The notes beneath the pieces were generated by a model. That model had not been told where the DNA came from. It saw only the letters and a program-made list of their open reading frames with translations, and did no database searches. From assembly GCA_964019425.1 (NCBI GenBank), contig OZ025794.1:372001-436000 (forward strand): 64,000 nucleotides of DNA, read 5' to 3'. Each line of letters starts with the position of its first letter. Positions within the stretch are counted from its first letter, which is position 1. This DNA is from Flectonema sp. DT1601. Taxonomy: Eukaryota; Euglenozoa; Diplonemea; Diplonemida; Diplonemidae. Below, piece after piece: positions 1-9,927 of this stretch. Both the position numbers and the translations under genes were made by a program.

Positions 1-1866
1 CTTCCGCTTTATCTATTTAAACGAGGCGAGGATACAACTGGTGCACATCTAGGAATCCGCATAGCATACACACATAATGGTACCTCTAAGGTAGTAGTTT
101 TAAATAGTAAATGGGATCTTATGAGAGTTCCTATTTTTCAACTTAAAAAACGACTTTCTGGTCAGGTGTCTGCATCCCCTGAAGAAATGACTATTTATTA
201 TGGTAACTATGCCGTTGATGATAATAAAACATGTCAAGACATAGAATTTGATAAAAGAGATACGTTAACCCTAACTATAGGTCAAAATGAACAACCCTAT
301 TACGATTCTCCAAATCAACATAATGTCGAAAGCAGACTACTCACATCTGGTCCTAGAAATGTAAGAGTTTTAGACCACATGAAACAACGTGAATACTTAG
401 TTAACGGTTCTGGATGTGATATAAGCCAAGCAAAAGTTTCAACAATAAAGCAAGCATTACACACTACTTGTGGTATTCCTCCATCGGATCAACAATTATC
501 AATTGAGGGCAGAATGCTATTGGATACAGACACATGTCGAGGTCTGTTTCCAGAATTTCCTGAGTATAGGCTATCTTTAAGCCGAAAGGAAGCCGCCACT
601 ATCACTCTTCTATTTGACGATTTCACGGAGTCTGTGCAAGTTAGTGTCCCACCAAGTTCAACTGTGAATAATCTGAGGGATATTATAAAAGCGGATTCTC
701 GTGTTCAGTCCCTTCCAGAAGGTCAAGATTTTATTTTGAAATTTAATGGAGTAAGATTGCCTCCTCATGAGCTGTTGGAAGACAGAAGAGTGTTTACATA
801 CAGTGTTGTGAAGCTGGCGAAAGTAACGCGGGGAAGGAGATTCTCAGCACCTGATTTACGAACAATTCGACAGTATGAAAAATTAGCAGTTCATCAGCCA
901 AGAGAAAGATGGTTGGCCTTAGGATTTAGAATCGGTGCCTGGGAAGGGCTAGACAAGTCAAGTGCTATGAGGCCAGCCAGATTCGGTAGAGTGCTTCGAA
1001 ATTATCAAAAAAATAGACGTCGCTCTGCCACAGCTGTTGCTATGCCAACGGACATGCCTCCTTCCAGCTGGTTTCGTTATCTGGGTTACCGAATGCCCGT
1101 CGTGCTTGCACTTACTCGTACCGTTTGCGATAAAATCAACAACAAGTTGTCTTCACCAGTTAGGATCAGGGCCGGTGATGCCGTCCCGCCAAGTCCCCTC
1201 GCTGATACTTTTTTAATGGGTGTCAATCGACCTATTTCAAAAAGGCCACCACCGACGTTTCAAGATCCGAACCTACCGCAGTCCCCTCGAGAACGAACAC
1301 GATCTACGAGTTCTGCTCCTGCGCATTCAATTGCGAAGAAGCAAAGGGAATACAGTGTTGACTCTCCATATGGTCGTGAGACGTCAGTAAATGAAAAACA
1401 GACGGTTGTAAAAATATCGGAGGAAGATGGTTTTGCTGCTGGTCAAGAAAAAGGATATAATTGGGGTCAGTTGGCGCATACTATGGGGAAGACTACTGAA
1501 GTATCTAGAGGGCTGCGAGGATTACCAACTGGAGCTCCGCCTCTACAAACGGCGAATGAAACATCAGTTAGGACACAACCAGATAGAGGTCAGATACTCC
1601 CTACTCCTCAAGCAAACCGCGCAGCTCAACTACATCATTGCCTAGCACCCCCAACTTCTGTTTCTGGTAGTCGAATACTTCACTCTCAGTCACTACCCAG
1701 ACCTCCTATTCATCAATCAATGTCGCCAGCAATGTCTGCTGCACCCGGGCTTATTGAGAGGCTGACTGCTATTGAGGTTTGTATTTTAGAACATTACACA
1801 ACAATGTTTGCACTTATCGGTAAAGACATATTCTCTTGTAATAGGTTGCACAGTTCTATAATGTGA
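1..1866 (+). CDS. 5'-partial protein with three ubiquitin-like folds and a basic linker
   Basis: The frame is open from base 1, so the N-terminus lies outside the window. Three ubiquitin-like folds can be read by their strand-helix-strand spacing: roughly residues 18-93, 120-190 (ending near PEFPEYRLSLSR) and 199-275 (ATITLLFDDF to VFTYSVVKLAKV). None ends in a Gly-Gly, so these are built-in folds, not conjugated modifiers. A basic region and a Ser/Pro-rich linker follow, then a short helix (GLIERLTAIE). The unspliced frame stops at 1866, but its last ~25 residues look like intron read-through (see 1777-1898). After splicing the protein probably ends in a hydrophobic tail, which would make it a tail-anchored ubiquitin-fold protein. 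I do not recognise a specific orthologue; a role in ubiquitin/proteasome or ER membrane quality control is only a guess. Confidence 0.6.
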   Translation, partial: LPLYLFKRGEDTTGAHLGIRIAYTHNGTSKVVVLNSKWDLMRVPIFQLKKRLSGQVSASPEEMTIYYGNYAVDDNKTCQDIEFDKRDTLTLTIGQNEQPYYDSPNQHNVESRLLTSGPRNVRVLDHMKQREYLVNGSGCDISQAKVSTIKQALHTTCGIPPSDQQLSIEGRMLLDTDTCRGLFPEFPEYRLSLSRKEAATITLLFDDFTESVQVSVPPSSTVNNLRDIIKADSRVQSLPEGQDFILKFNGVRLPPHELLEDRRVFTYSVVKLAKVTRGRRFSAPDLRTIRQYEKLAVHQPRERWLALGFRIGAWEGLDKSSAMRPARFGRVLRNYQKNRRRSATAVAMPTDMPPSSWFRYLGYRMPVVLALTRTVCDKINNKLSSPVRIRAGDAVPPSPLADTFLMGVNRPISKRPPPTFQDPNLPQSPRERTRSTSSAPAHSIAKKQREYSVDSPYGRETSVNEKQTVVKISEEDGFAAGQEKGYNWGQLAHTMGKTTEVSRGLRGLPTGAPPLQTANETSVRTQPDRGQILPTPQANRAAQLHHCLAPPTSVSGSRILHSQSLPRPPIHQSMSPAMSAAPGLIERLTAIEVCILEHYTTMFALIGKDIFSCNRLHSSIM

Positions 1867-1898
1867 TCGAAAAATAAAATAAACAAACAAAACAACAG
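1777..1898 (+). other. Candidate cis-intron near the 3' end of the three-Ubl gene
   Basis: The acceptor at 1897-1898 (AACAAAACAACAG) is A/C-rich, like the other introns here. The donor is ambiguous: GTTTGT at 1777 (phase 0, ends after ~20 residues at a TAG), GTTTGC at 1806 (phase 2) or GTAAAG at 1820 (phase 1). The last two join to an exon running to a stop near 2038-2041 and both give a C-terminal hydrophobic stretch. The phase 2 choice gives an ideal tail anchor: basic flank, then WYQLAFAVCLILLLFAASVY, then NQ. cDNA is needed to choose. Confidence 0.45.
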
Positions 1899-2558
1899 AA
1901 CTCCATCGACAATCGGGTTCGAGCATCGCGGATATCGAAAATTGGATTTCCGTCAGCGTAGTTCGTTGTGGTATCAGCTTGCCTTTGCTGTGTGTCTTAT
2001 TCTGTTATTATTTGCCGCTTCTGTTTATAACCAGTGAATGACAACATACTTGTACAATAATCAATAACTAATTCTTTTCATTCCTTTTTCTCCTTTTTCC
2101 TTTTTTTCTTCCCCCTTTATTTTTTAAAAGGCAAAATACTACCTAACAAATAAATTGTTAGAGAAGGATAGCTACACTGCTTTGTATTCACGAGGTTTCT
2201 TATTTTGATAGTAGCAAACATAAATAAAAATTTAGCGGTTCTGCAACAGCCGAAAAAAAAAAAAAAAAATGAATCAAACCCTTAGAGCATTTTTGAATTG
2301 TTTTCATTCATTTATTATTATTATTTTTATTATTTTTTTCTCTTTGCGTTGACGGCTGTCTGTTTTGTATCCTTTACCGTACCGTATTTTTTACATAGAG
2401 TTTTCGTTGGAGTCAGTTTGTGTGAGTTATGCCATCTTTTAAAGTAATTTTCTCATAAGCAGGATTGTAATTACCGTGGAAATTCACATTTCGAAATAGT
2501 GAAGAATAAAATAAAGTATTTTTTTAAACAGGAAAGTTCTTTAGCAAAAGTAATTAAC
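1867..2558 (+). other. Tail exon of the first gene, then spacer
   Basis: 1899-2041 is probably the last coding exon of the preceding gene. The rest is A/T-rich spacer with an A17 run near 2252-2268 and T-rich runs. Two possible spliced-leader acceptors precede the next ATG, at 2530-2531 and 2542-2543. No other gene is visible. Confidence 0.5.
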
Positions 2559-3815
2559 ATGTCGTACGGATACGGAGGTTCACCTTATAGAATGCCTGGG
2601 TACGGATCAGCGGGATTGCCAACTCCTCCACACGCGACTACTCCGCCATCTCCAACTTCTTATGGAAGAGCAACAATATCAAGTGGATATTATACCACAG
2701 CTAGAAGTGTTCATCAGGGATCACCTTTAAAGGAAAGATACAGAAGTACTTCCCCTGTTGAGGCTAATCGTTACACAACTTATCCGTCAACTCCTCCTAG
2801 TGCTGGGTTGAGAGAGAGACCTAGTTCGAGTGTTGTTGCGGATAATCCTTATAACTTAGGAGGGTTGTCAAGTTTTAAGAGTACACTCTCTGGTACTCCA
2901 ACCCACAGTCCTGGTCACAGCCCTGGTGGATACTCATCCCCGACATCTACTCGACCAACTTTTTCGAGTTCTATTTACACCGCTACTCGTTATGGCAGCC
3001 CATCGAGCCCGCAACAAACGACATCTCCAACTTCAGGAACTCCAAAGCAGAGGATTAGAGGAACATCATTCCGTGAGGATTACAGTGGTCTATCACCTCG
3101 TAGTAGAATGAAGCGTGCTCCTTCTATGCTTGGTGGTCCAGGAACTTTAATGATCCCTGAACAGAATCCGGAGGACTGGGGAAAATACACTATCGTTCTC
3201 GACCTGGATGAAACTCTGATCTTCGCACGTGATGGTCCACTTTACGCCAGACCAGGTGTTGACGATCTCTTAAACCTTTTAGGAAGAGAGGCTGAAGGTA
3301 TCGCCTGGACTGCAGGTCTTCGTGCCTACGCTCAGGCAGTCCTTCGTAACATTGACAGAAACAGTGCGATAAAGCATTGTGTTTACAGACATGCTAAATG
3401 GTTTAGTGGTCAGGCTGGTTACCAGAAAGATCTTTCTTTACTTGGAAGATCCCTTGAGAAAACTTTAATTATTGAAAACACTCCAGATTGCATCCGTGGC
3501 AACAGAGAAAACGGAATCTTGGTTGCGGACTATGAAGGAGGTGAGTTCCCTGATAACACCATTCCGAAATTAGTTGAATTCCTAAAGGGATTAATTTCAA
3601 GTGGGATGACGGTACCGCAATACCTCTCTCAATGCCGTTCTCTATCCCGCCGTAAGGTGGCGACTGACCGTGGTGACTTTATTCAATGCTACTGGTTAGA
3701 TGTTCACAGTGATTCAACTTCCCCGCGTAGTCCGCGTTACAACAGGGATTTACCTGTTTATGTATGTAAATGTTCTTATACTGTTTTGTTTCATTCTGTC
3801 TTAATTAAAGTATAA
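2559..3815 (+). CDS. HAD-superfamily CTD-phosphatase-like protein (SCP/NIF type)
   Basis: A predicted Ser/Thr phosphatase of the FCP1/SCP (NIF-like) family, which dephosphorylates RNA polymerase II tails or other nuclear and membrane targets. The start is the ATG at 2559 (MSYGYGGSPYRMPGYG), because it lies just after two possible acceptors; the frame also opens at 2499. Residues 1-205 are a disordered Ser/Thr/Pro/Tyr-rich region with many SP/TP sites. The HAD domain spans about 208-385: motif I is DLDET (D215, D217, T219), motif II is WTAGLRAYA, and the lysine region is near YQKDLSLLGRSLEK. Motif IV reads IIENTPDC, with Glu where SCPs usually have Asp. The form ARDGPLYARPG resembles kinetoplastid NIF-like proteins. 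The last ~18 residues of the unspliced frame look like an intron (3762-3833), so the true C-terminus differs. Confidence 0.8.
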   Translation: MSYGYGGSPYRMPGYGSAGLPTPPHATTPPSPTSYGRATISSGYYTTARSVHQGSPLKERYRSTSPVEANRYTTYPSTPPSAGLRERPSSSVVADNPYNLGGLSSFKSTLSGTPTHSPGHSPGGYSSPTSTRPTFSSSIYTATRYGSPSSPQQTTSPTSGTPKQRIRGTSFREDYSGLSPRSRMKRAPSMLGGPGTLMIPEQNPEDWGKYTIVLDLDETLIFARDGPLYARPGVDDLLNLLGREAEGIAWTAGLRAYAQAVLRNIDRNSAIKHCVYRHAKWFSGQAGYQKDLSLLGRSLEKTLIIENTPDCIRGNRENGILVADYEGGEFPDNTIPKLVEFLKGLISSGMTVPQYLSQCRSLSRRKVATDRGDFIQCYWLDVHSDSTSPRSPRYNRDLPVYVCKCSYTVLFHSVLIKV

Positions 3816-3833
3816 AAAAAATCCACCAAACAG
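3762..3833 (+). other. Candidate cis-intron at the 3' end of the CTD-phosphatase gene
   Basis: The acceptor is the A/C-rich CCACCAAACAG ending at 3833. A donor GTATGT at 3762 (phase 0, 72 nt) gives a C-terminus Gly-Arg-stop at 3842. A donor GTAAAT at 3766 (phase 1, 68 nt) gives a Trp codon across the junction and 25 further residues (TVIDGSFSDDRYLSLF...) to a TGA at 3911-3913. The sequence inside is T-rich and reads as non-protein. The choice of donor is open. Confidence 0.5.
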
Positions 3834-3913
3834 GGACGGTAATTGATGGAAGCTTCTCTGATGATCGTTACCTTTCCTTGTTTATCTATGTAACCGCCCG
3901 CCCTCACCCCTGA

Positions 3914-6345
3914 ACTACCAGGAGAGTAATGAAAAAAAAAAAAAAAAGGAAATAGTGGTCTTTTTCGTTTTCCTGTTTTTTTGTATCACCCGCTTAGTCT
4001 TTTCATTCTTACCCTCTTGCAGTGATTCTGTTTAGTTTCAAGAGGGTAAGGAATACGAAAAAGTAAAAATAAAATAATATAAAAAAAAAAAAAAAGGAAT
4101 AAACTCAAATCACTGTTGTTTCCTGTTACAACCCTTTGTGACGTACCCTCCCTCCATTCCTGTTTCGTTGTACCCATTCTGTACTGTTGTTGTATGTGAC
4201 CAAATTCCCAAATTCGGTTTTTACATCCCACTTTTTTTTTTTTTTTTTTTTGTGGCAGCAGGTAAGTCCTCACCTTCTTATATCTCAGAGTAGGTCACTC
4301 TACTTGGTAATTATCTTCCTTTTCACTCTGACTGAATCCTTTTGAAAGACCAAGTTCAATTCCGGTAAATGTCAACTATAGACATCCCCATATTAGTATT
4401 GCCTTTTGTTTGCATTCATACTTCGTATTGGTTTTTGGTATAATGGTCAGGCTGTGCAATTATTTGTGTTTCTGTGTAGCGGCTTAATAAAATAAAAAAT
4501 TGAAACCCTGGAGCACCCAGCCAGAAATGGTTGTTTACCCATTCCAGTACTTATGATTGTACTGTTGTGCAGGTCATATATCAGTCACAAGAAAAAACAA
4601 AGGAAAAAAAAAAAACATGGAGAGAGTATTATAAGTAGCCGAATATCTGTTACGGATATTCGTTTTCATGTTGCCATTAGAAGACTGTTGTTGTTTGTTC
4701 TATAGCAAAGAGTATTATCCTTTTTTCCCCCTCCGTTCTTTCCTTTTTTTTCTTTTTCTTTTTTGTTGTTGTCTTTCTCTGCTCTCGCAGCAAAGCTTTT
4801 CCTTTTTTGTTATTTTTATCTACTTCTGTGTAATCGGAACGTTTGATCTCGTTGTGTGGACGAGTACAGCTTTTTGGTCTCAACCAACTTTAACCAGCTG
4901 AAAATATATGAAAAAAGTCGCTTTTGCGAAGTCTGATTGTTTTATAGGTGTACCTGCTGCCTTCCCTCCTTCCTCCACGCTTTAGATGAAAAGAATATGT
5001 TTCCCTTTATTCACCAACCCTCCCCGTTAGCACGGAAGGGAGTGAAGTATGAAACCAATAAACGATTATTTACATCATACTGTCACGTCGACAGTTAATT
5101 TGGTTGATCCCTTCGACAAACTTTGACGGCAGCCACTGTTCCAGGGTATTTCCGGGAAAGGAAAAAAAACTGCAATCAAGATTTAAGTCGTTTTACGTAA
5201 CTGGGTTGTCACTTCCTTTACGATGCTTCTTCCCTTCCCTTGTCTTTTTTTTTTTCCTTTTTTTCCCTCTTGCCATTTTCCCCTTTTGCAAATAGAAGTT
5301 TTTCTGAAAAAAAAAAAAAAAAAAAAAAAAGATAAAAAAAATATCAGTCCCTTCCTTTCAGAAGGGTGTAAAAAAGGGGGAAAAAAAAAAAAAAAAAAAA
5401 ACTCTACCTCCCTTGTGATGTCAAAAAAAATAGTACTGCAAAGTGAAAAATTTGCTTTTTTTTTTACTCTTTTTTGTTTTGTTTTACGGAGTTAGGACAA
5501 TACAAATTCCCCCCTCTCCTTTTATGCCGAATAATAGCACTGTGTTGTTAAGTTCTGTCAGCTTACGAGTTCCATCAGTTTTATTCCTTACTGTTTTCTT
5601 TGTTCTTCAAAAAGTAATTATTTCCCTCTGCAGTACAAAATTAGCAAAAAAAAAAAAAGAAAAGAAAAAGCAACGCCGCAATTTGCGAGTGTGGCGTTTG
5701 GGCAACCCGCTTTATCGCCCGTTCCTGTATTTGAATATTTTTATTATTATCTTTTTTTTTTGAAGTTTTTCCGTATTCCCTTCCTGCGTCCTCCGTCACT
5801 TTTGCTGGAAATTAGCGTTGTGTTTACCTTAGTTGGTTAGTAAGTAAGTAAGTAGGTTTAACCACCAGTCGCCTGCTGTATTGCACTACATTCGCTGTAG
5901 TGGTTCTGGAACAAAAAGGGAAAAAAAAAAAAAAACAAGCAAACAAGCAAACAAAAAGGACTACTGTGATTTAACACCGTTAATGGCGGCGTAGGGAAGT
6001 CTTGTGGTTACTCGACCTTCAAAACCAGAGGAGAAGAAAAAAAAAAAAAACAAAAAGAAATACCCTTAGCTCACTGATGCTTGTTGCTATTTTTTCCCCC
6101 CTTATAGTAGCCAACCGCCTGCCACAAATCCTGTGAGAAGATTGTCTGCAGTTACTCTCCCCTTCCCCTTTTGGAAAAAGTTATTAGAGAAGTAAGGTCA
6201 TTTATCTAAACTGTTTTTATCGTTTTATGTTCCCTTTCTTGTTCAGGACTGCAATAGTTATTATCATATACGTTGGGGTTCCAAGTTAATGTTTATTATC
6301 AAGTTGTGTAAACTATTTAATTAATTTCCCACTCCTCACATAAGA
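3914..6345 (+). other. Spacer, homopolymer-rich
   Basis: No protein gene is seen. It is dense in A and T runs (for example 5309-5330, 5381-5400, 4232-4250). A perfect 8-bp hairpin lies at 4640-4662 (CGAATATC / GATATTCG, 7-nt loop), followed by Ts. A shorter 6-bp stem is near 5084-5100. Small frames here are low complexity on both strands. Confidence 0.5.
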
Positions 6346-6885
6346 ATGAATGGACTAGAGCTTTTCCGATTAAGAAAGAAGTATGAGGAAGAAGGTAATA
6401 AAATAGAAGCACAGAGACGACACGAAGAACGAAGACGGCTGAAGAATGAACGAAGACAGGCCGAGGAACGGGCACGTGGGAGAGCACTTGGAAGCACTCC
6501 ATCAATGGGAGCGATGCTGAGTGGGTTTCAGAGAGGAGAAGCAACTTCGTTTAGAAGACGGAAATCAGCCCCCACGCCTCCAACAGAGGGATGGATTCCT
6601 TCCAATACTACCACGTACTTAGCTGATGGTCAATCTGATTCGCAAACGTGTCCAATTTGCGTCGATGGTTTCTCAAAAGATTCCATGGTCCGTGTCCTGC
6701 CATGTCTACATGCATTCCATAGCCACTGTGTTGACCCTTGGTTAGAAAAGCATCCACACTGTCCTACCTGTCGAAAGAATCCAATTGAACTAAATCGACA
6801 GGGTAAACACCTTCTAAGTACTCGTTCTCTACGGAGGAACTCATCGAAGACACTAACTTCTAATGGAAAGAAACAGTCTCAGTAA
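6346..6885 (+). CDS. RING-H2 finger protein, probable E3 ubiquitin ligase
   Basis: A 179-residue protein. Residues 8-70 are a highly charged Arg/Glu helix (KKYEEEGNKIEAQRRHEERR), probably a coiled coil. A complete RING-H2 finger follows, with ligands C102, C105, C120, H122, H125, C128, C139 and C142 (TCPICVDGF ... LPCLHAFHSHCVDPWLEKHPHCPTC in outline). This finger recruits a ubiquitin-loaded E2, so E3 ligase activity is expected. No membrane segment is seen. The tail is basic and Ser-rich. The ATG follows an AG (6343-6344) by one base. The partner and substrate are unknown. The short size with an N-terminal charged helix is common among protist RING-H2 proteins, so no orthologue is named. Confidence 0.85.
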   Translation: MNGLELFRLRKKYEEEGNKIEAQRRHEERRRLKNERRQAEERARGRALGSTPSMGAMLSGFQRGEATSFRRRKSAPTPPTEGWIPSNTTTYLADGQSDSQTCPICVDGFSKDSMVRVLPCLHAFHSHCVDPWLEKHPHCPTCRKNPIELNRQGKHLLSTRSLRRNSSKTLTSNGKKQSQ

Positions 6886-9800
6886 TCGACTGAGTATATG
6901 GTGATTGGCTTCTCCCTTCATCTTTGCTGTTCAAAAGACATTTAGAGATAAAGTTTTCTTTATTTTTGAGAAACATTCTTCAAGAAATGTGCCGATATGT
7001 TCTCATCCTGTGCCTTGTAGCAAATAGATAGTGGTCTGTTTTGTTTGATATTTTGTGATGTTCATTCTCTCCAGTAGGTGTGGAGGAAGTCTATATATTA
7101 TTGTTTCGTATCGATGGAGGTATTCACATTATTGACGAAATCTTTGCTCAGATGTAATAAAAAGAAAAAAATAATTGTGTGATCGACTTTCTTTTCGTGC
7201 TTTCGCATATATTGGTTTTTGGTATTTCGTTTTGGTTTTTTTTATTTTTTTTTTTTTAAATGCATTTTTTTCCTTCGGTTCTTTTTCTACTGAACAGCAA
7301 TAACTCAGCCTGGCCACCAGAAGCCTTAAATAGGCATTTTGATATACGTGTGACTAAGTCGCTTTAGTCACTGTTTTTACTTTCACTTTTTTTACTTGAC
7401 AACCGTTACGGTATGAGTCTGTCGTGTGTTGTTATTCGCAAAACCCCATTTTTTTTTTCTTTAATGTATTCTGTTTCCTAACAACTAAGAGTGCTAAGCG
7501 AACTTATTCTTTCTATTGGAACTTTATTTTCATCTGTAAGAGTAATGTTTGAGGGAGAGAAAAATTGCGCGCTTTTTGGTCTTCAACAATGACCTGAATG
7601 ATGCGTGACTTTCCCTGTTGTGAGCAGTTCATAATTTATACCTAGAAGCACTTTATAATTGATATTGATTGGGTTCTACACCAAAAAAAAATGCTCAAAA
7701 TTTTAATGATTTTTTTTAATTTCGTTGTTTTTCTTTCCCGTTTTTCATATCTCAGACTCCGTGTTTCAAAAACACTATTCCCCCTTGTAATCGACCAACT
7801 CTTCGATCGCATCTGCCTTTTGTGGATGATGAGGCAGATTTTAATCAATTTTTTTTTTCCCTTCCGGAAAAGCGTCAACTATGTTCCGTAACTTGTTCCG
7901 TAACTTTCATATTGTAAAAACATTTATTGTGGAGGTCATCATTTCTTATGATGATGAAATTGGGTGATCGCTGCAATAAAAAAAAAAAAAATGTTTTCAA
8001 CATGCGAGTTTGTACAGTTTGTGAATAAATGAGGTTATTTTTTTTTTGTGTCTGATTTCTCAGTCACTGATTCACTTGGACAAGTTTTTTGCTTTTGCCT
8101 CTTCTTCTTCTTTTTTTTTCTTTTTTTCTTTCTTTTTTTTCTGCTCCAAGTAACTGACTTCTATTAGCGCAGACATGCTGAGTTTTCGGAAACCCCTACG
8201 GATTTGAGTCCTCTGTTTGTTGTGAGTCAGCAACACTTGATTATGTATTAATTAACAGATGAAAAATAATTGTTCTTCTGAGAATTCTTCTTCTAGCTGT
8301 TTGTGTCTGCGGTTCTTTTAACCCTCTGTTTCGACAACGCTTTTTGTGAGAAGAAAAAGTTGTACTTTTATTTTCTTGCTCTGACTTCTTTTGGTTTGTT
8401 TTTCTCTGTTCCATTTCCCCTTATGTTTTTGTTATGTTGTTGTTGGTTATTGTAATGGAAAAAAAAAAAAAGTAAAATAAATAAAAATTTTTTTTTTGAA
8501 AAAAAACTGGCTTCGCATTTATCACAATTTCGTGTAGCTTGCGTTTATGATATATCGGCTGTTCTCTTTAACACTGCTTGTTTCACGTGTGTAGTGGGTC
8601 TGGGTAGTCATCAGCTTTAGCGTCTCTTATCTGTTTGATATCAGATGATTGCTTTCCCTGTGAGGGTCTTCTTAATATTTATCTCCCTGGACTCTTCATT
8701 AAGTATGTGGGAGGGAGAAACCCGCCATGCATGCCTAATAGTGAAAACTTTCAGATGCCGAGTTATTTTTTTTTCCTCCTCCTCACGCCGCTCCCTGTGC
8801 GAAGCGTTTTTTTTTATGTATTTACATGTCGGTGTTGTCAAATATGCCCTCTTGTCTACCTGTATATTGTGATGTGCTATATATTGAAATACTGACCTAA
8901 GGCATGACAACACATATATTGCATTATAAAATATGGTATAGGATTGCTCCCTACTCCCTTCCTTGGATTGTAGGATTGGTTACTTATGTGAATTGAAGGA
9001 AACTACTGCTGACAGAAATATTTATAGTGAGCAGTAATACTACAGATAGAAGTTCCCTTGTTCGTATTAGTGATTTGTGATTTAGGCTCAAACATAGGGA
9101 AATGGGAAAAAAAAAAAAAAAAAAAACATCTCATCTGGAGAACTCATTCACAAAAGGTTTGTGTTATGATTGTTTTTTTTTATTATATGTTTTTTCCCCC
9201 CCTTCTTCCCTTCTAACCACGACGTCTTACACTCATCTGTATCTGTAGAGAAGATTTCCCTATTTTTTCCCTTTTTCTTTTATTGTCTTGCAGCCTTTAA
9301 CACACCAGACAGATATATTGCCTGTGCGTATACAAAATACAGGCGAATGAACACTCCCCCCCTTCTTTTGTTTATATTTTAGTATTTTATGAACTAGTTC
9401 TCGTTTGTTTTCGATAGTCTCGCTCACTGCCATGAACAAAAAAAAAAGCTGATGCACTAAACGTAATGGCACAGCGTGAAAGCACGTACCTTTTTATTTT
9501 TATCTCTCTTTTTTTTCTTTCTTCTTTCCCCCCTTCAACTGTTGTGAGTAAATTGATGTTAAAAAGATCTCTGAACTCACATAATAAATCGGTCAACTGG
9601 AATTGTCGAAAATAAAAAATAAAAAAGAGGGATGGTTCGGTGAGTTGACTGTTTTTGGTAATCCGAATTAGTATCACTCATTGCAGTGCCTTTGTCACGC
9701 TGCTAAACTTTTCTCATAGCAATAGTTGTGTTATACCAACTACAGACTTCATATTATTTTGAGAATCTTTTCTTTTTAATTATAATTCAAAAAAATTCAT

Positions 9801-9927
9801 TCCTTCACACAGGTGCAATGTATATGGTGATCGTCTTTGTGTTCCAACCCCCCTTTACAAGTTGTTTTATATTTAATTACACTTCCACATCAGCTAAACT
9901 AATACAAAACAAAAAACCGTTTTCAGG
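6886..9927 (+). other. Spacer with a family A repeat
   Basis: No protein gene. It holds the family A copy at 8498-8758, many A/T runs (7980-7991, 8461-8471, 9105-9126) and a 7-bp stem at 9004-9036. Short frames are T- or A-rich and shadow each other on both strands. A pyrimidine-rich tract and TTTTCAG precede the P450 start. Confidence 0.5.
8498..8758 (+). repeat. Dispersed repeat family A, copy 1
   Basis: About 255 bp is almost identical to 31098-31360: I see one base substitution and a 4-bp ATGC repeat-unit difference. A diverged relative lies at 42790-43000 and shorter pieces at 52590-52631 and 60655-60735. It has no open frame of its own. The shared core reads GGTCTGGGTAGTCATCAG. The near identity of copies 1 and 2 implies recent copying. 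Confidence 0.85.

Noticed and set aside
3986-4273. Minus-strand frame of 95 codons
   Set aside because: Made of poly-Lys/poly-Phe from A/T runs, with no motif; all real genes here are on the + strand.
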